The notes under the pieces are model-generated. The model did not search any database. It was not told the origin of the DNA and was given only the letters and a program-made list of their open reading frames with translations. The position numbers were made by a program, and so were the translations under genes. From Filimonas zeae (GTDB lineage Bacteria; Bacteroidota; Bacteroidia; Chitinophagales; Chitinophagaceae), in the NCBI RefSeq assembly GCF_014641615.1, contig NZ_BMIB01000002.1, positions 682,001 through 746,000 of the forward strand: 64,000 bases of DNA, given 5' to 3'. This document shows, in pieces, positions 1 to 9,252 of the stretch (the first letter of the stretch is position 1; every line of letters begins with the position of its first letter).

Positions 1-592
1 CTTTCCCAAAAAACCTGCCGCGCCGGAATGCTCTCAGCACAGGGCAACCAGGGCAGGCAGGTGTATAAAAACATCCCACAGACAAAGGGATGGAAGAAGG
101 CAAATGACAGGGCTGTTTACCCATGACACCGTGAGCCACAGGTATAACAGCACACTGTTTACGCACCCGGAGGCACGCATTTATATAAGGGAGTACAGAG
201 CAGCCATTGCATCAAATTTCCGTTACCGTCAGTTTTAACGGCGGAACATACGGTTACCGCCTGCGGAGCAGCTTTTTAATTACCTGTAGGTAAAATTTCA
301 CACTTTCTTCTATATCCTTTAAAGAACATAATATTCACTTAACTATAAGTTTCTGAAAGCATTACATAGTTGTTAAGCAACTGTTACAATAAACCGGTAA
401 TAAGTTCCGTTAATTTTAATTTGAATGTTATAAAAAAGTAACTATTTTAAAGGTACAAATCCCCTATGACTACTATCCCTTTACCGTGAAAGGGCAGCTT
501 TAGTTCAGGCTCACAGTTTTCTTTATTCACCGGTCAATCCGGCATCAACTAACCAATGATGCGGCTGACCAAAACATTTTTTGTCAATATCT
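1..592. other. Left-edge stretch with no supported gene
   Basis: One reading frame is open from the left edge to about position 238, but its translation is rich in Arg, His and Thr and resembles no family I know. It has no good start codon and could be chance or the tail of an unseen gene. From about 280 onward the sequence becomes AT-rich, as expected for the leader of the AraC gene. No convincing promoter box or terminator was found. Confidence 0.5.
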
Positions 593-1588
593 ATGAAAGT
601 AACATTCTACCGGTTTGGTTTGCCGGAGGAAGGAAAAAAGACGGATCCCTCCCGCCATCTTAGCACCAAACACAAATTGCCATGGACTCCGTCTATGGAA
701 AGCCAGCGTTTTAACAGCGGCACCATTTTATCACAAACTTTTGAGTCCAGAAAGTTCACGGTGTATCATTTCGTATTTATTGTTCAACAGCCTGTATCTA
801 TGCGTATCAGTACAGACCAGCCTGTTGCACAACTACACTGCACACTCGAGGGGCATTCAGAAGTACAACTGCACAACACCCGGCATCCGTTAAAGGAAAG
901 AACTTATCAGCAATTCTTCTTTCCCAAAGGCGATACGGAGTTTCATCTCCCTGCCGGTACCCATCAATGGCTGGTGGTGGTAACACAACCTGCTTTTCTG
1001 GAAGAGTTTGCAGAACACAACACACATGCGAAAGAGTTAATGGATCGCGTGCAGAACAACGGCACGGTTATTCACCCGCTGTCTGCTGCTACCATGGGGT
1101 ACGAAGCCCAGCATGTGCTGGAGCAGCTTACAGATCTTACGCCGCATCCGTTCTATGCCACACTCGACATCAGAACCCTGCTGGAAAAGCTGTACCGCCA
1201 ATACCTGTCAGACGCAAAGTTGCACCCCGTGCAGCCGCCTGATGAGTACACCAAGCTTCAGGAGCTGAGGTGGCAGCTGCGCACACAGCCCAATGCACAC
1301 ATACACACCATTAAGTATATTGCCAGTAAGTATGCCATACCCGGCAAAAACCTTACGCGCCTGTACTACACCCTGTATGGTGTTTCGCTGGAAAAAGAAA
1401 TAAGAGATCAGTTGATGAAGTATGCCGTGTTTCTGATTAAAACCAGCGAAAAAACCTTTGAAGACATCAGTGACGAATTAGGATATGCAGACAGGCATTG
1501 TTTTACCCGCGCGGTTACCCGCAAAACCGGTAAAACGCCCAGCAGCATCAGAAAGGAATACAGAGATGAGCGCAATTATCTGAGTTAA
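593..1588 (+). CDS. AraC family transcriptional regulator
   Basis: A 331-residue protein whose last 100 or so residues form an AraC/XylS double helix-turn-helix. The first helix-turn-helix lies around TIKYIASKYAIPGKNLTRLY and the second around FEDISDELGYADRHCFTRAV, followed by the usual G-x-x-P-S-x-x-R-K-x-Y end. The N-terminal 230 residues resemble no ligand-binding domain I can name. I chose the ATG at 593; a TTG four codons upstream is in frame but less likely. It stands upstream of the efflux operon on the same strand but is separated from it by another small gene, so a regulatory link to metal efflux is only inference. The closest named type would be the AraC proteins that control uptake or stress genes in Bacteroidota. 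Confidence 0.85.
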   Translation: MKVTFYRFGLPEEGKKTDPSRHLSTKHKLPWTPSMESQRFNSGTILSQTFESRKFTVYHFVFIVQQPVSMRISTDQPVAQLHCTLEGHSEVQLHNTRHPLKERTYQQFFFPKGDTEFHLPAGTHQWLVVVTQPAFLEEFAEHNTHAKELMDRVQNNGTVIHPLSAATMGYEAQHVLEQLTDLTPHPFYATLDIRTLLEKLYRQYLSDAKLHPVQPPDEYTKLQELRWQLRTQPNAHIHTIKYIASKYAIPGKNLTRLYYTLYGVSLEKEIRDQLMKYAVFLIKTSEKTFEDISDELGYADRHCFTRAVTRKTGKTPSSIRKEYRDERNYLS

Positions 1589-1702
1589 TACACCAACCAT
1601 ACAACGGGGGGCGGAATTAAAACCACCTTAAACAGGATAATTCTCTCCCCGTTAACATTGTCTTATCAAATTTCCGATGTAAACTTGTGCCGTGTTTTGA
1701 AC

Positions 1703-2092
1703 ATGACAGGTATCAAGTTTCATATAGCAAGATTGCTGCTGTTTACAGTAGCACTGCAAATACTCAACCTGAGTATTTACATGCAGGACTTTGAGCCCCT
1801 CAAAACCCACAAACACAGCATTGGCGAGGTAAACGAAATCAACTCCATTGTTGAATACGTAGCTGAAATAGTGCTGGAACACAAAGGCGCCCTGCCCGAG
1901 TACAAACAGCAGAACAGCGATCATACTGCCTTACAACTACACAAACACGCCCCGGTTAAAATGATCACGTTTGATGATCTGCAGCCGCAACGCGTTTTCA
2001 ACGTTCCCAAACAAACCTATCTGCATCCGCTCAGCGAAGTGTATAATTTCCTTTTCTTCCGCGAAATCAATCCCCCGCCTCCTAAAGCTTAA
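1703..2092 (+). CDS. Small secreted His-containing protein preceding the efflux operon
   Basis: A 129-residue hypothetical protein. The N-terminus (FHIARLLLFTVALQILNLSI) is a hydrophobic segment that could be a signal peptide or a membrane anchor. The rest is polar with repeated His-containing patches (KTHKHS, LHKHAP) and ends in a proline run. The ATG at 1703 puts the hydrophobic segment near the N-terminus; the upstream in-frame TTG would add 15 unrelated residues. Small proteins of this kind are often seen before czc/cus-type operons in Bacteroidota, and a periplasmic metal-binding role is plausible but unproven. I recognise no named family. Confidence 0.55.
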   Translation: MTGIKFHIARLLLFTVALQILNLSIYMQDFEPLKTHKHSIGEVNEINSIVEYVAEIVLEHKGALPEYKQQNSDHTALQLHKHAPVKMITFDDLQPQRVFNVPKQTYLHPLSEVYNFLFFREINPPPPKA

Positions 2093-2343
2093 ATCAGGCG
2101 GAGGTAATACATCATCCATCCCAACAGTCATGGTCTGCACAGTAAGCCTATGTGGTAACCACACAGGTATATAACTTACAGGCTTTTGTACGTAGTTTGT
2201 TACAGGTGTTACGCATCCTCCTTCTATCACTGGTGCCCGCATGCACGCTATGCAGCGCCGGTAACAGGTAACGCAGCGCTATGGCAAGCCCTTATAACCG
2301 GCTTTCCCGCCCTGCTCATTTCATAAACCCAACATTAACAATA

Positions 2344-3660
2344 ATGAACAAAAAGTTCACCCCGCTATTTGCAGGGCTGGCGCTACTGTTCTGTGGCCTG
2401 CTGCACAGCCCCCATGCAGCAGCACAGCAGGGCGTTGCCCCCGATACCCTGCGGTACACCCTGGCAGAGGCTGAAAAAAGATTTATAGACAGCAATCTGC
2501 AGCTACTCGCCGCCCATTACAATATGGATGCCCAAAAGGCATTGATACAGCAGGCTAAATTGTGGAATAACCCCGTATTAACCACCGACCAGGTAATAGC
2601 TGCCAACGGCCTGTGGCTGCCCTATAACAAAAGGCTGGACGATGGTACTTCTATGGGCCAGTATGCCGTACAGCTGGAGCAGCTTATTTATACCGCACGT
2701 AAACGCGGCAAACAGATAGATATGGCGGTAACCAACAGTAAAGTAAGCGAATGGCAGCTGCAGAATCTGTTGCGCAACCTGCGTTACCAGCTGCATGCCA
2801 GCTATTATACCGTTGCCAGGCTTCTTGCCGGCAAAGCCATTTACCAGAATCAGCTTGCACAACTCAGCAAACTGGCAGATGGAATGAAAGCCCAGTTGCA
2901 ACTGGGCAACATCGCCCAGAAAGATTATCTGCGTATTCAGGCGCTGGTAATTACCCTGCAGCAGGATATGACCGATCTGGAAAAAGATATGGCTGATGCA
3001 CAGGCCGATATGCGCACGTTGCTACAGGTAAAAGACGGCAGCTTTGTAAAACCGGCAGAAAGCAACCAGCTGTTTTCCGGCGTCACTCCTTCCCTGCCCG
3101 ATAACGTAGAGGCGCTTATCAATACCGCACAGCAGCATAACCCCTATTATCAGTTACAGCAAACACAAACCCTGCTTCAGCAGCAGAACCTGGCCTACCA
3201 GAAAGCATTGCGCGTGCCCGATGTTACGGTGCAAACCAATTTCGATAAAAACAGTAATGTGGCTTATAACTACTGGGGCGTTGGCATTTCCGTGCCGCTT
3301 CCGCTGTTTAACCGCAACCAGGGTAATATTAAAAACGCAGAATACAGTATTAAACAGCAGCAGGCTATTACGCAGGATGCTGCCATGGAACTGCAGAACA
3401 ATATTCGCAATGCCTGGCATAAGTTAAACCTGGCCATTCAGCAAAACAGCGGTACACAGCAGCAGTTTTATAGCAGCTATATGCAAATGCAGCAGAACAT
3501 GCTCAACAGCTATGCGCAAAAACAGGTAAGCCTGCCGGAGTTTATCGATTTCTTTACCGATTTCACTGCTGTACAACAACGCCTTATACAGCAGCAGATT
3601 AACCTGGCCATGGCCCGCGAAGACCTGAATTATGCCGTAGGCACCGATGTGGTACAATAA
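2344..3660 (+). CDS. czcC: TolC-family outer-membrane efflux protein (CzcC type)
   Basis: A 438-residue outer-membrane channel subunit of a tripartite heavy-metal efflux pump. It begins with a clear signal peptide (KFTPLFAGLALLFCGLL, then HAAAQQ). The remainder is the alpha-helical, Gln-rich duplicated OEP fold, with the typical pattern NPYYQLQQTQTLLQQQNLAY near the start of the second repeat and a GVGISVPLPLFNRNQG segment. An in-frame ATG 21 codons upstream gives a longer N-terminus that would bury the signal peptide, so I prefer the ATG at 2344. The adaptor gene starts 40 bases after the stop and the RND pump follows, so the three form one operon. Confidence 0.9.
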   Translation: MNKKFTPLFAGLALLFCGLLHSPHAAAQQGVAPDTLRYTLAEAEKRFIDSNLQLLAAHYNMDAQKALIQQAKLWNNPVLTTDQVIAANGLWLPYNKRLDDGTSMGQYAVQLEQLIYTARKRGKQIDMAVTNSKVSEWQLQNLLRNLRYQLHASYYTVARLLAGKAIYQNQLAQLSKLADGMKAQLQLGNIAQKDYLRIQALVITLQQDMTDLEKDMADAQADMRTLLQVKDGSFVKPAESNQLFSGVTPSLPDNVEALINTAQQHNPYYQLQQTQTLLQQQNLAYQKALRVPDVTVQTNFDKNSNVAYNYWGVGISVPLPLFNRNQGNIKNAEYSIKQQQAITQDAAMELQNNIRNAWHKLNLAIQQNSGTQQQFYSSYMQMQQNMLNSYAQKQVSLPEFIDFFTDFTAVQQRLIQQQINLAMAREDLNYAVGTDVVQ

Positions 3661-3700
3661 CAACCAGCAGCACCTTAATACTCATTCTAACTCAAGCAAT

Positions 3701-4849
3701 ATGCGTTACATAAATCAACAGGTAAAAGGCAACAGTCAAAAAAAGCCTTTTTCTATATATACTATTTTTATACCCGCCATCATCATTACCGCGGCAGCAT
3801 TTACAGGTTGTAAGGAAAAACAGGAACCTCAGCAAAAAAACACCGGTTTTGAACTCAGCGATACTATGGCCGGCATGATACAGCTGGATACCGTACGCAG
3901 CGCCCGTATAGATGATGCATTAACCCTCAGCGGCGAGGTAAGCTTTAATGAAAACAGTGTGGTTAAAATTTTCCCGCACAGCAGCGGTCAGGTAATGGAA
4001 ACCAAAGTTAGCCTGGGCGATAAAGTGCAGAAAGGACAGGTGATAGCCGTTATTAAAAGCGCAGATGTGGCCGGTAACTATGCCGATTTATCGGGCGCCG
4101 ATGCAGATGTGGCTATTGCCAAACGGCAGCTGGACAATGCAGAATCCCTGTACAAAAGTGGCATCTCCAGCGAAAGGGAGTATACCGAAGCCCGGCAAAC
4201 CTACCTTAAAGCAGAAGCCGCCAAACAAAAAATACAATCCATCCTCAGCATCAACGGCGGCAACAGCCAGCCAGGCGGCGTGTATAGCATTACCGCTCCT
4301 ATCAATGGCTATATCGTAGAAAAGAAAGTTACTTCAGGTGCTTATATCCGTCCTGATATGGGCGATAATCTGTTTACTATTTCCGACATGAAAGAAGTAT
4401 GGGTTTGGGCCAATGTGTTTGAAGCCGATATACCCAAAGTGCAGCAGGGTGCCCCCGTGCAGGTAAGCACACTGGCATATCCGGGCAAAACCTTTGCCGG
4501 TAAAATAGATCAGGTAAGCGAGGTGCTCGATCCTACCAATAAAGCTATGCGTGTACGCATTAACCTGCCTAATGAGGGGTTGTTGCTGAAGCCGGAAATG
4601 TTTGCCAAAGTACAGGTAACCAATGCCGGTACCGATAGCGCCATCAGCATTCCCACTGCTGCGCTGGTACAGCAGAACGGAAAAGACTTTGTAGTAGTAT
4701 TCAACAGCAAAAAAGACATGCAGGTGGCGCCGGTAGAAGTACTGCGTACCCTGGGCGACATTACTTACCTGCGCAGTGGCGTTACGCCCGGTCAGCTGGT
4801 AGTTACCAAAAACCAGTTGCTGTTGTTTGAACAATTGCAGAACAATTAA
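3701..4849 (+). CDS. czcB: Efflux RND transporter periplasmic adaptor (CzcB type), lipoprotein
   Basis: A 382-residue membrane-fusion protein linking the inner-membrane pump to the TolC channel. The N-terminus is a lipoprotein signal with lipobox FTGC, so the mature protein is probably anchored to a membrane by lipid. The body has the HlyD-like order: a barrel-sandwich half-motif (HSSGQVMETKVSLGDKVQKG), a coiled hairpin (AKRQLDNAESLYKSG), the second lipoyl half (ITAPINGYIVEKKVTSGAYI) and a beta-barrel. The ATG at 3701 is chosen because it gives the proper lipoprotein signal. It sits between the outer-membrane channel and RND genes in one operon. Confidence 0.92.
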   Translation: MRYINQQVKGNSQKKPFSIYTIFIPAIIITAAAFTGCKEKQEPQQKNTGFELSDTMAGMIQLDTVRSARIDDALTLSGEVSFNENSVVKIFPHSSGQVMETKVSLGDKVQKGQVIAVIKSADVAGNYADLSGADADVAIAKRQLDNAESLYKSGISSEREYTEARQTYLKAEAAKQKIQSILSINGGNSQPGGVYSITAPINGYIVEKKVTSGAYIRPDMGDNLFTISDMKEVWVWANVFEADIPKVQQGAPVQVSTLAYPGKTFAGKIDQVSEVLDPTNKAMRVRINLPNEGLLLKPEMFAKVQVTNAGTDSAISIPTAALVQQNGKDFVVVFNSKKDMQVAPVEVLRTLGDITYLRSGVTPGQLVVTKNQLLLFEQLQNN

Positions 4850-4860
4850 ACCCTGCCAAC

Positions 4861-7800
4861 ATGAACAAGTTTATTAAAAATATTATCCATTTTTCACTAC
4901 GGCACCGGTACCTGGTATTTTTTTTAACAGCAGTACTGGGCGTTATAGGCTTTATCAGCTATAGAAACACGCCCATAGATACCTTCCCCGATGTAACCAA
5001 TACCCAGATTATTATTATTACCCAGTGGCCGGGCCGCAGTGCGGAAGAAGTAGAAAAATTCGTTACCATTCCTATGGAAACGGTGCTTAACAGTGTACAG
5101 AAAAAAATAAACCTGCGCACCACCTCTTCCTTTGGTCTGTCTTATGTACGGCTGATATTTGACGATAATGTAGATGATGCATTTGCCCGCCAGCAGGTAA
5201 TGGCGCGTATTATGAACGTAGACCTGCCCGATGGTATTAAGCCCGAAATACAGCCTCCCTACGGCCCTACCGGCGAGGTGTACCGGTATACGCTTAAAAG
5301 CAATACCCGTAATATCAGAGAGTTGTATACCATACAGGACTGGGTGCTCGACCGGCAGTTTAAATCCGTTCCCGGCATTGCCGATGTAAACTGTTTCGGC
5401 GGCGAGGAAAGAAGCTTTGAAATTGGCGTAAACCCCAACTATCTTATCAAATACGGCCTCAGTTCGCTGGATGTGTACGATGCAGTAGCCAAAAGCAATA
5501 TCAACGTAGGGGGCGATGTAATTGAACGCAATGGCCAGGCCTATGTGGTACGCGGTATTGGTCTGCTAAACCGCATCGATGAAATTGAAAACGTTATCAT
5601 TACCAAACAAAATGGCGTACCTATTCTGGTAAAAAATGTGGCTACCGTAAAAGAAGCCGGCAAGCCCCGCCTGGGCCAGGTAGCACTGGATAAAAACCCC
5701 GATGTAATTGAAGGTATTGTGGTAATGACCAAGGGCGAAAACACCGCGCAGGTACTGGAACGCATTCATGCCAAAGTAGAAGAACTCAATAACAACATTC
5801 TGCCCAAAGATGTAAAAATTGTTCCTTTTTACGATCGTACTACCCTCATGGAATTTGCCACCAATACCGTATTACACAACCTGGTAGAAGGCATTGTGCT
5901 GGTAACCGCCATTGTGTTGCTGTTTATGGCCGACTGGCGTACCACCGTTACCGTTAGCATTATCATTCCGCTCAGTCTGCTGTTTGCTTTTATGTGTATG
6001 CGGTTAAAAGGCATGAGCGCCAACCTGCTTTCTATGGGCGCCATTGACTTTGGTATTATCATAGATGGGGCCGTGGTAATGGTAGAGGGCCTGTTTGTGG
6101 CTATGGATCATAAAGCCCGGCAGGTGGGTATGGAAAAATTCAACAAGCTGGCCAAACTGGGCCTGTTTAAACAGGTAGGTGCAGAAATGGGTAAGGCCAT
6201 CTTCTTCAGCAAGCTTATCATTATCACCTGTTTAATACCCATATTCGCTTTTCAGAAGGTAGAAGGTAAAATGTTCAGTCCGCTGGCATACACCCTCAGC
6301 TTCGCCTTGCTAGGTGCCTTATTATTCACCCTTACACTGGTACCCGCACTCAGCAGCATTCTGTTGCGCAAAAACGTGCGCGAAAAGCACAACATCGTTG
6401 TCAGCTTTTTCGAAAACGGTATCCGTAATCTGTTCGATCGTACGTATAAATACCCCAAAGCCAGCCTGCTGGTATCCATTGCTTTCATGGCGGTATCCTT
6501 CTTCAGCTTTAAGTTTCTCGGCTCCGAGTTTCTGCCCGATCTGGATGAGGGTGCCCTGTGGGTAAAAGCACAACTACCCATGAGCGCCTCTTTAAACCAG
6601 AGCCGCGAAATAGGCGATAAAATGAGCGCCATTATCCGCCGCTATCCCGAAGTAAGGCATACCCTTACCCAGGTAGGCCGCACCAACGATGGTACCGATC
6701 CCAAAGGCTTCTTTAACGTAGAAATAGGGGTAGATCTCAAACCTAAAAGCGAATGGCGTAAAGGCGTAAGCACAGAGGTATTGATAGACAGTATGAATCA
6801 GCAGCTGAGTAAAATACCCGGCCTGCTGCTCAATTACAGCCAACCCATCCGCGATAACGTAGATGAAGCAGTAGCAGGTATTCCCGCCTCCCTGGCCGTT
6901 AAGGTATTCGGCAGCGATTTTAACACGCTCGATACCCTGGCCACCCACATACAAAGTGTGCTGGGTAAAATTGAAGGCGTGGAAGATCTGGGCGTACTGC
7001 GCAATCTGGGGCAGCCCGAATTCCGCATTGGTCTTAATCAGCAGAAAATGGCCTTATACGGCATCAGCACGGCCGATGCACAGAATGTTATTGAAATGGC
7101 AGTAGGTGGCAAAGCAGCTACCCAGCTGTATGAAGGAGAACGTAAGTTTGATATCCGCATCCGTTACCAGAAAGACTTCCGCGATACGCAGGAAGAAATA
7201 GAACAACTGATGATACCCACGCAGGATGGGGTAAAAATACCGCTAAGTGAAATAGCACATATTCAAACCCTTACGGGCCCGGCTTTCGTATACCGCGATA
7301 ACAACATGCGCTATATACCGGTAAAATTCAGCGTCCGCGGGCGCGATCTGGGTAGCACCATTGAAGAGGCGCAGGCCAAAGTAAACGCTGCCGTAAAACT
7401 GCCGGCGGGGTATAATATGACGTGGAATGGTGTATTCGAAAACCAGCAGCGTGCCACCAAAACCCTCAGCACCGTAGTGCCTGTGTGTCTGCTGGCCATC
7501 TTCCTCATTCTGTTTATTACGTTTGGTAATGTAAAAGATTCTATTCTTACCATACTTAACGTACCGTTTGCGTTAATAGGGGGCATTCTGGCCCTGCACA
7601 TTACGCGTATGAACTTTAGTATCAGTGCCGGTATTGGTTTTATAGCCTTGTTCGGGGTGTGTATACAAAACGGAGTTATCCTCATCAGTGTATTCCGTAA
7701 AAATCTCGAAGCCAAAATGCCGCTGCATCAGGCTATACGCAATGGGGTTATCAGCCGGGTACGCCCCGTGGTAATGACGGCCCTTATGGCTGCCATTGGC

Positions 7801-7992
7801 CTGCTGCCTGCTGCCACCAGTCACGGCATTGGTAGCGAAACACAAAAGCCGCTGGCTATAGTTGTTATCGGAGGGCTGGTTACCTCAACCGTTTTAACAT
7901 TGCTCATTTTACCTATACTGTATACCATGGTGCATCAGTTTATTCATAAAAGAAGCAACAAAAAACAATTACCCAATACGGGCATGATATAA
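4861..7992 (+). CDS. czcA: Heavy-metal efflux RND permease, CzcA family
   Basis: A 1043-residue inner-membrane proton-driven pump of the heavy-metal-efflux RND group, close to the usual family length. It begins with a transmembrane helix followed by PIDTFPDVTNTQI, typical of CzcA/CusA proteins. The fourth transmembrane segment carries DFGIIIDGAVVMVEG near residue 400. In the published HME classification the DFG...DGA pattern belongs to divalent-cation exporters (Zn, Co, Cd), while copper/silver pumps have an alanine version, so a CzcA role is favoured over CusA. The gene starts 11 bases after czcB and ends the operon; a strong hairpin with a T run follows. Confidence 0.93.
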   Translation: MNKFIKNIIHFSLRHRYLVFFLTAVLGVIGFISYRNTPIDTFPDVTNTQIIIITQWPGRSAEEVEKFVTIPMETVLNSVQKKINLRTTSSFGLSYVRLIFDDNVDDAFARQQVMARIMNVDLPDGIKPEIQPPYGPTGEVYRYTLKSNTRNIRELYTIQDWVLDRQFKSVPGIADVNCFGGEERSFEIGVNPNYLIKYGLSSLDVYDAVAKSNINVGGDVIERNGQAYVVRGIGLLNRIDEIENVIITKQNGVPILVKNVATVKEAGKPRLGQVALDKNPDVIEGIVVMTKGENTAQVLERIHAKVEELNNNILPKDVKIVPFYDRTTLMEFATNTVLHNLVEGIVLVTAIVLLFMADWRTTVTVSIIIPLSLLFAFMCMRLKGMSANLLSMGAIDFGIIIDGAVVMVEGLFVAMDHKARQVGMEKFNKLAKLGLFKQVGAEMGKAIFFSKLIIITCLIPIFAFQKVEGKMFSPLAYTLSFALLGALLFTLTLVPALSSILLRKNVREKHNIVVSFFENGIRNLFDRTYKYPKASLLVSIAFMAVSFFSFKFLGSEFLPDLDEGALWVKAQLPMSASLNQSREIGDKMSAIIRRYPEVRHTLTQVGRTNDGTDPKGFFNVEIGVDLKPKSEWRKGVSTEVLIDSMNQQLSKIPGLLLNYSQPIRDNVDEAVAGIPASLAVKVFGSDFNTLDTLATHIQSVLGKIEGVEDLGVLRNLGQPEFRIGLNQQKMALYGISTADAQNVIEMAVGGKAATQLYEGERKFDIRIRYQKDFRDTQEEIEQLMIPTQDGVKIPLSEIAHIQTLTGPAFVYRDNNMRYIPVKFSVRGRDLGSTIEEAQAKVNAAVKLPAGYNMTWNGVFENQQRATKTLSTVVPVCLLAIFLILFITFGNVKDSILTILNVPFALIGGILALHITRMNFSISAGIGFIALFGVCIQNGVILISVFRKNLEAKMPLHQAIRNGVISRVRPVVMTALMAAIGLLPAATSHGIGSETQKPLAIVVIGGLVTSTVLTLLILPILYTMVHQFIHKRSNKKQLPNTGMI

Positions 7993-8061
7993 TCATAACC
8001 GTATCAACGTTTTGTGGTGCCATTTCGGTTTAGGCACTACAGTCATGTCCAAACACACGCA

Positions 8062-8090
8062 GGCCCTGTTCCCAGGGCCCGCCTTTTTTT
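8062..8090 (+). terminator. Intrinsic terminator of the efflux operon
   Basis: A perfect 7-bp GC-rich stem, GGCCCTG and CAGGGCC, with loop TTCC, followed within four bases by seven T residues. It lies about 70 bases downstream of the czcA stop and before the convergent gene on the minus strand. Confidence 0.8.
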
Positions 8091-8124
8091 CTAATCATTC
8101 TATTTTCAGCTGCTATACCTTTCT

Positions 8125-9246
8125 CTACTCCTCATAAATAGCCAGGGGCTGGCCCAGCGTATTAAAAACAGTCCCAAGTTCGCCCACACTATCCATGGTT
8201 TCAGCCACCATATATTTTCTGCCCTTATATAGCACGTATCCTTCGGTGGCGCCATCAAACATAGTATCTGCCACGCCTACCTGAAGATGCTCTTTGTAAT
8301 ACAACATAACAACAGCCTGGGCAGGAAAGTATTTCTTCAGCAGAAATACATATAAACAACACTTATCATCACAATCTCCTTCAGCCAGGCTGAGTGTATG
8401 CTCCGGGTAACTTGGGTATCCTGCATACCCAAACATATCTTCGTTATCCCCGCTTTCTATGGCAGACTGCGCAAAACGAAGCACAAAACGCATGCTGTCG
8501 GTTTTATTCTTACATACTGCAATCTTTTTATCCAGCGCCTGAAACAGGCTACTCTTAAAGCCTGCGCTTACAGGATAATTTTTATATCCATCGCCCCTGA
8601 TACTCATAGGAAAATCATGGGAAAAATTGATATACCGCGGAGAATAACGAAACTCAATACTGTCTTCTGCATCCGTAGCAATATTGAAAAAGGTACAGGT
8701 CTTCCGCCGGTAATCGCTGCCGCTCAGTTCCGGAGCAGGAGCATCTAAACAGATATTTTTTCCTTTCATCAGTACCGGGGTGATATCCTGAACATCTTCA
8801 TCCAACCTCACTTCCGGCGCTATTAACCTCATCCCATCCTGCTTTAAAGTAAGCGCACTATAATAAAAAGTTCCGCCTACATTCACCAATACCTGCTGAG
8901 TACCATCTTTTCTACTGGCGGTTGCGTGATTCAAGCCAGCCAACGAAAGCAAGGCAGACAATGCCTTTGCCTGTTCATTTTTCGTTTTTGCAGGTAACTG
9001 TGCCGCTACATATTTTTTTAAAAAAAGTACCGTGCTCCAGTCCCCCAGGTGAAAACTCTCCTGCCCGGTAAGCAGCATTTTTTTTACCGGGTCAGGTACC
9101 GTTCCGTTTACAAGCCCCTGCTCATCTGCAGACGATAAAACTGGTAGCACTACCATATTTCCGTAAAAATCAAAACGCGGCTGGGCATATAGGCTCCAAT
9201 ATGGCAATACTAAAATTGCCACCATAACTAACCATTTACACTTCAT
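8125..9246 (-). CDS. Transglutaminase-like secreted protein in an RHS operon
   Basis: A 373-residue protein with a signal peptide (WLVMVAILVLPYWSLYAQ). In the last third it carries SLAEGDCDDKCCLYVFLL, which matches the GDC-[DE]-DK motif of transglutaminase-like cysteine peptidases. A downstream His (KEHLQVGV) and an Asp-containing strand could complete a Cys-His-Asp triad. The preceding 200 residues match no family I know. It is the last gene of the minus-strand operon, starting 6 bases after the stop of the second RHS protein, so it probably works with the RHS proteins, perhaps by processing or cross-linking them. That role is inference; the fold call rests on the motif. Confidence 0.6.
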   Translation of the reverse strand: MKCKWLVMVAILVLPYWSLYAQPRFDFYGNMVVLPVLSSADEQGLVNGTVPDPVKKMLLTGQESFHLGDWSTVLFLKKYVAAQLPAKTKNEQAKALSALLSLAGLNHATASRKDGTQQVLVNVGGTFYYSALTLKQDGMRLIAPEVRLDEDVQDITPVLMKGKNICLDAPAPELSGSDYRRKTCTFFNIATDAEDSIEFRYSPRYINFSHDFPMSIRGDGYKNYPVSAGFKSSLFQALDKKIAVCKNKTDSMRFVLRFAQSAIESGDNEDMFGYAGYPSYPEHTLSLAEGDCDDKCCLYVFLLKKYFPAQAVVMLYYKEHLQVGVADTMFDGATEGYVLYKGRKYMVAETMDSVGELGTVFNTLGQPLAIYEE

Positions 9247-9252
9247 ACCTTT

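Noticed and set aside
2..238. Open frame at the left edge that could be a truncated gene
   Set aside because: Basic low-information composition, no start codon context and no recognisable motif; too weak to call.
4861..7992. CusA copper/silver pump
   Set aside because: The transmembrane-4 motif has the DFG...DGA form of divalent-cation pumps.
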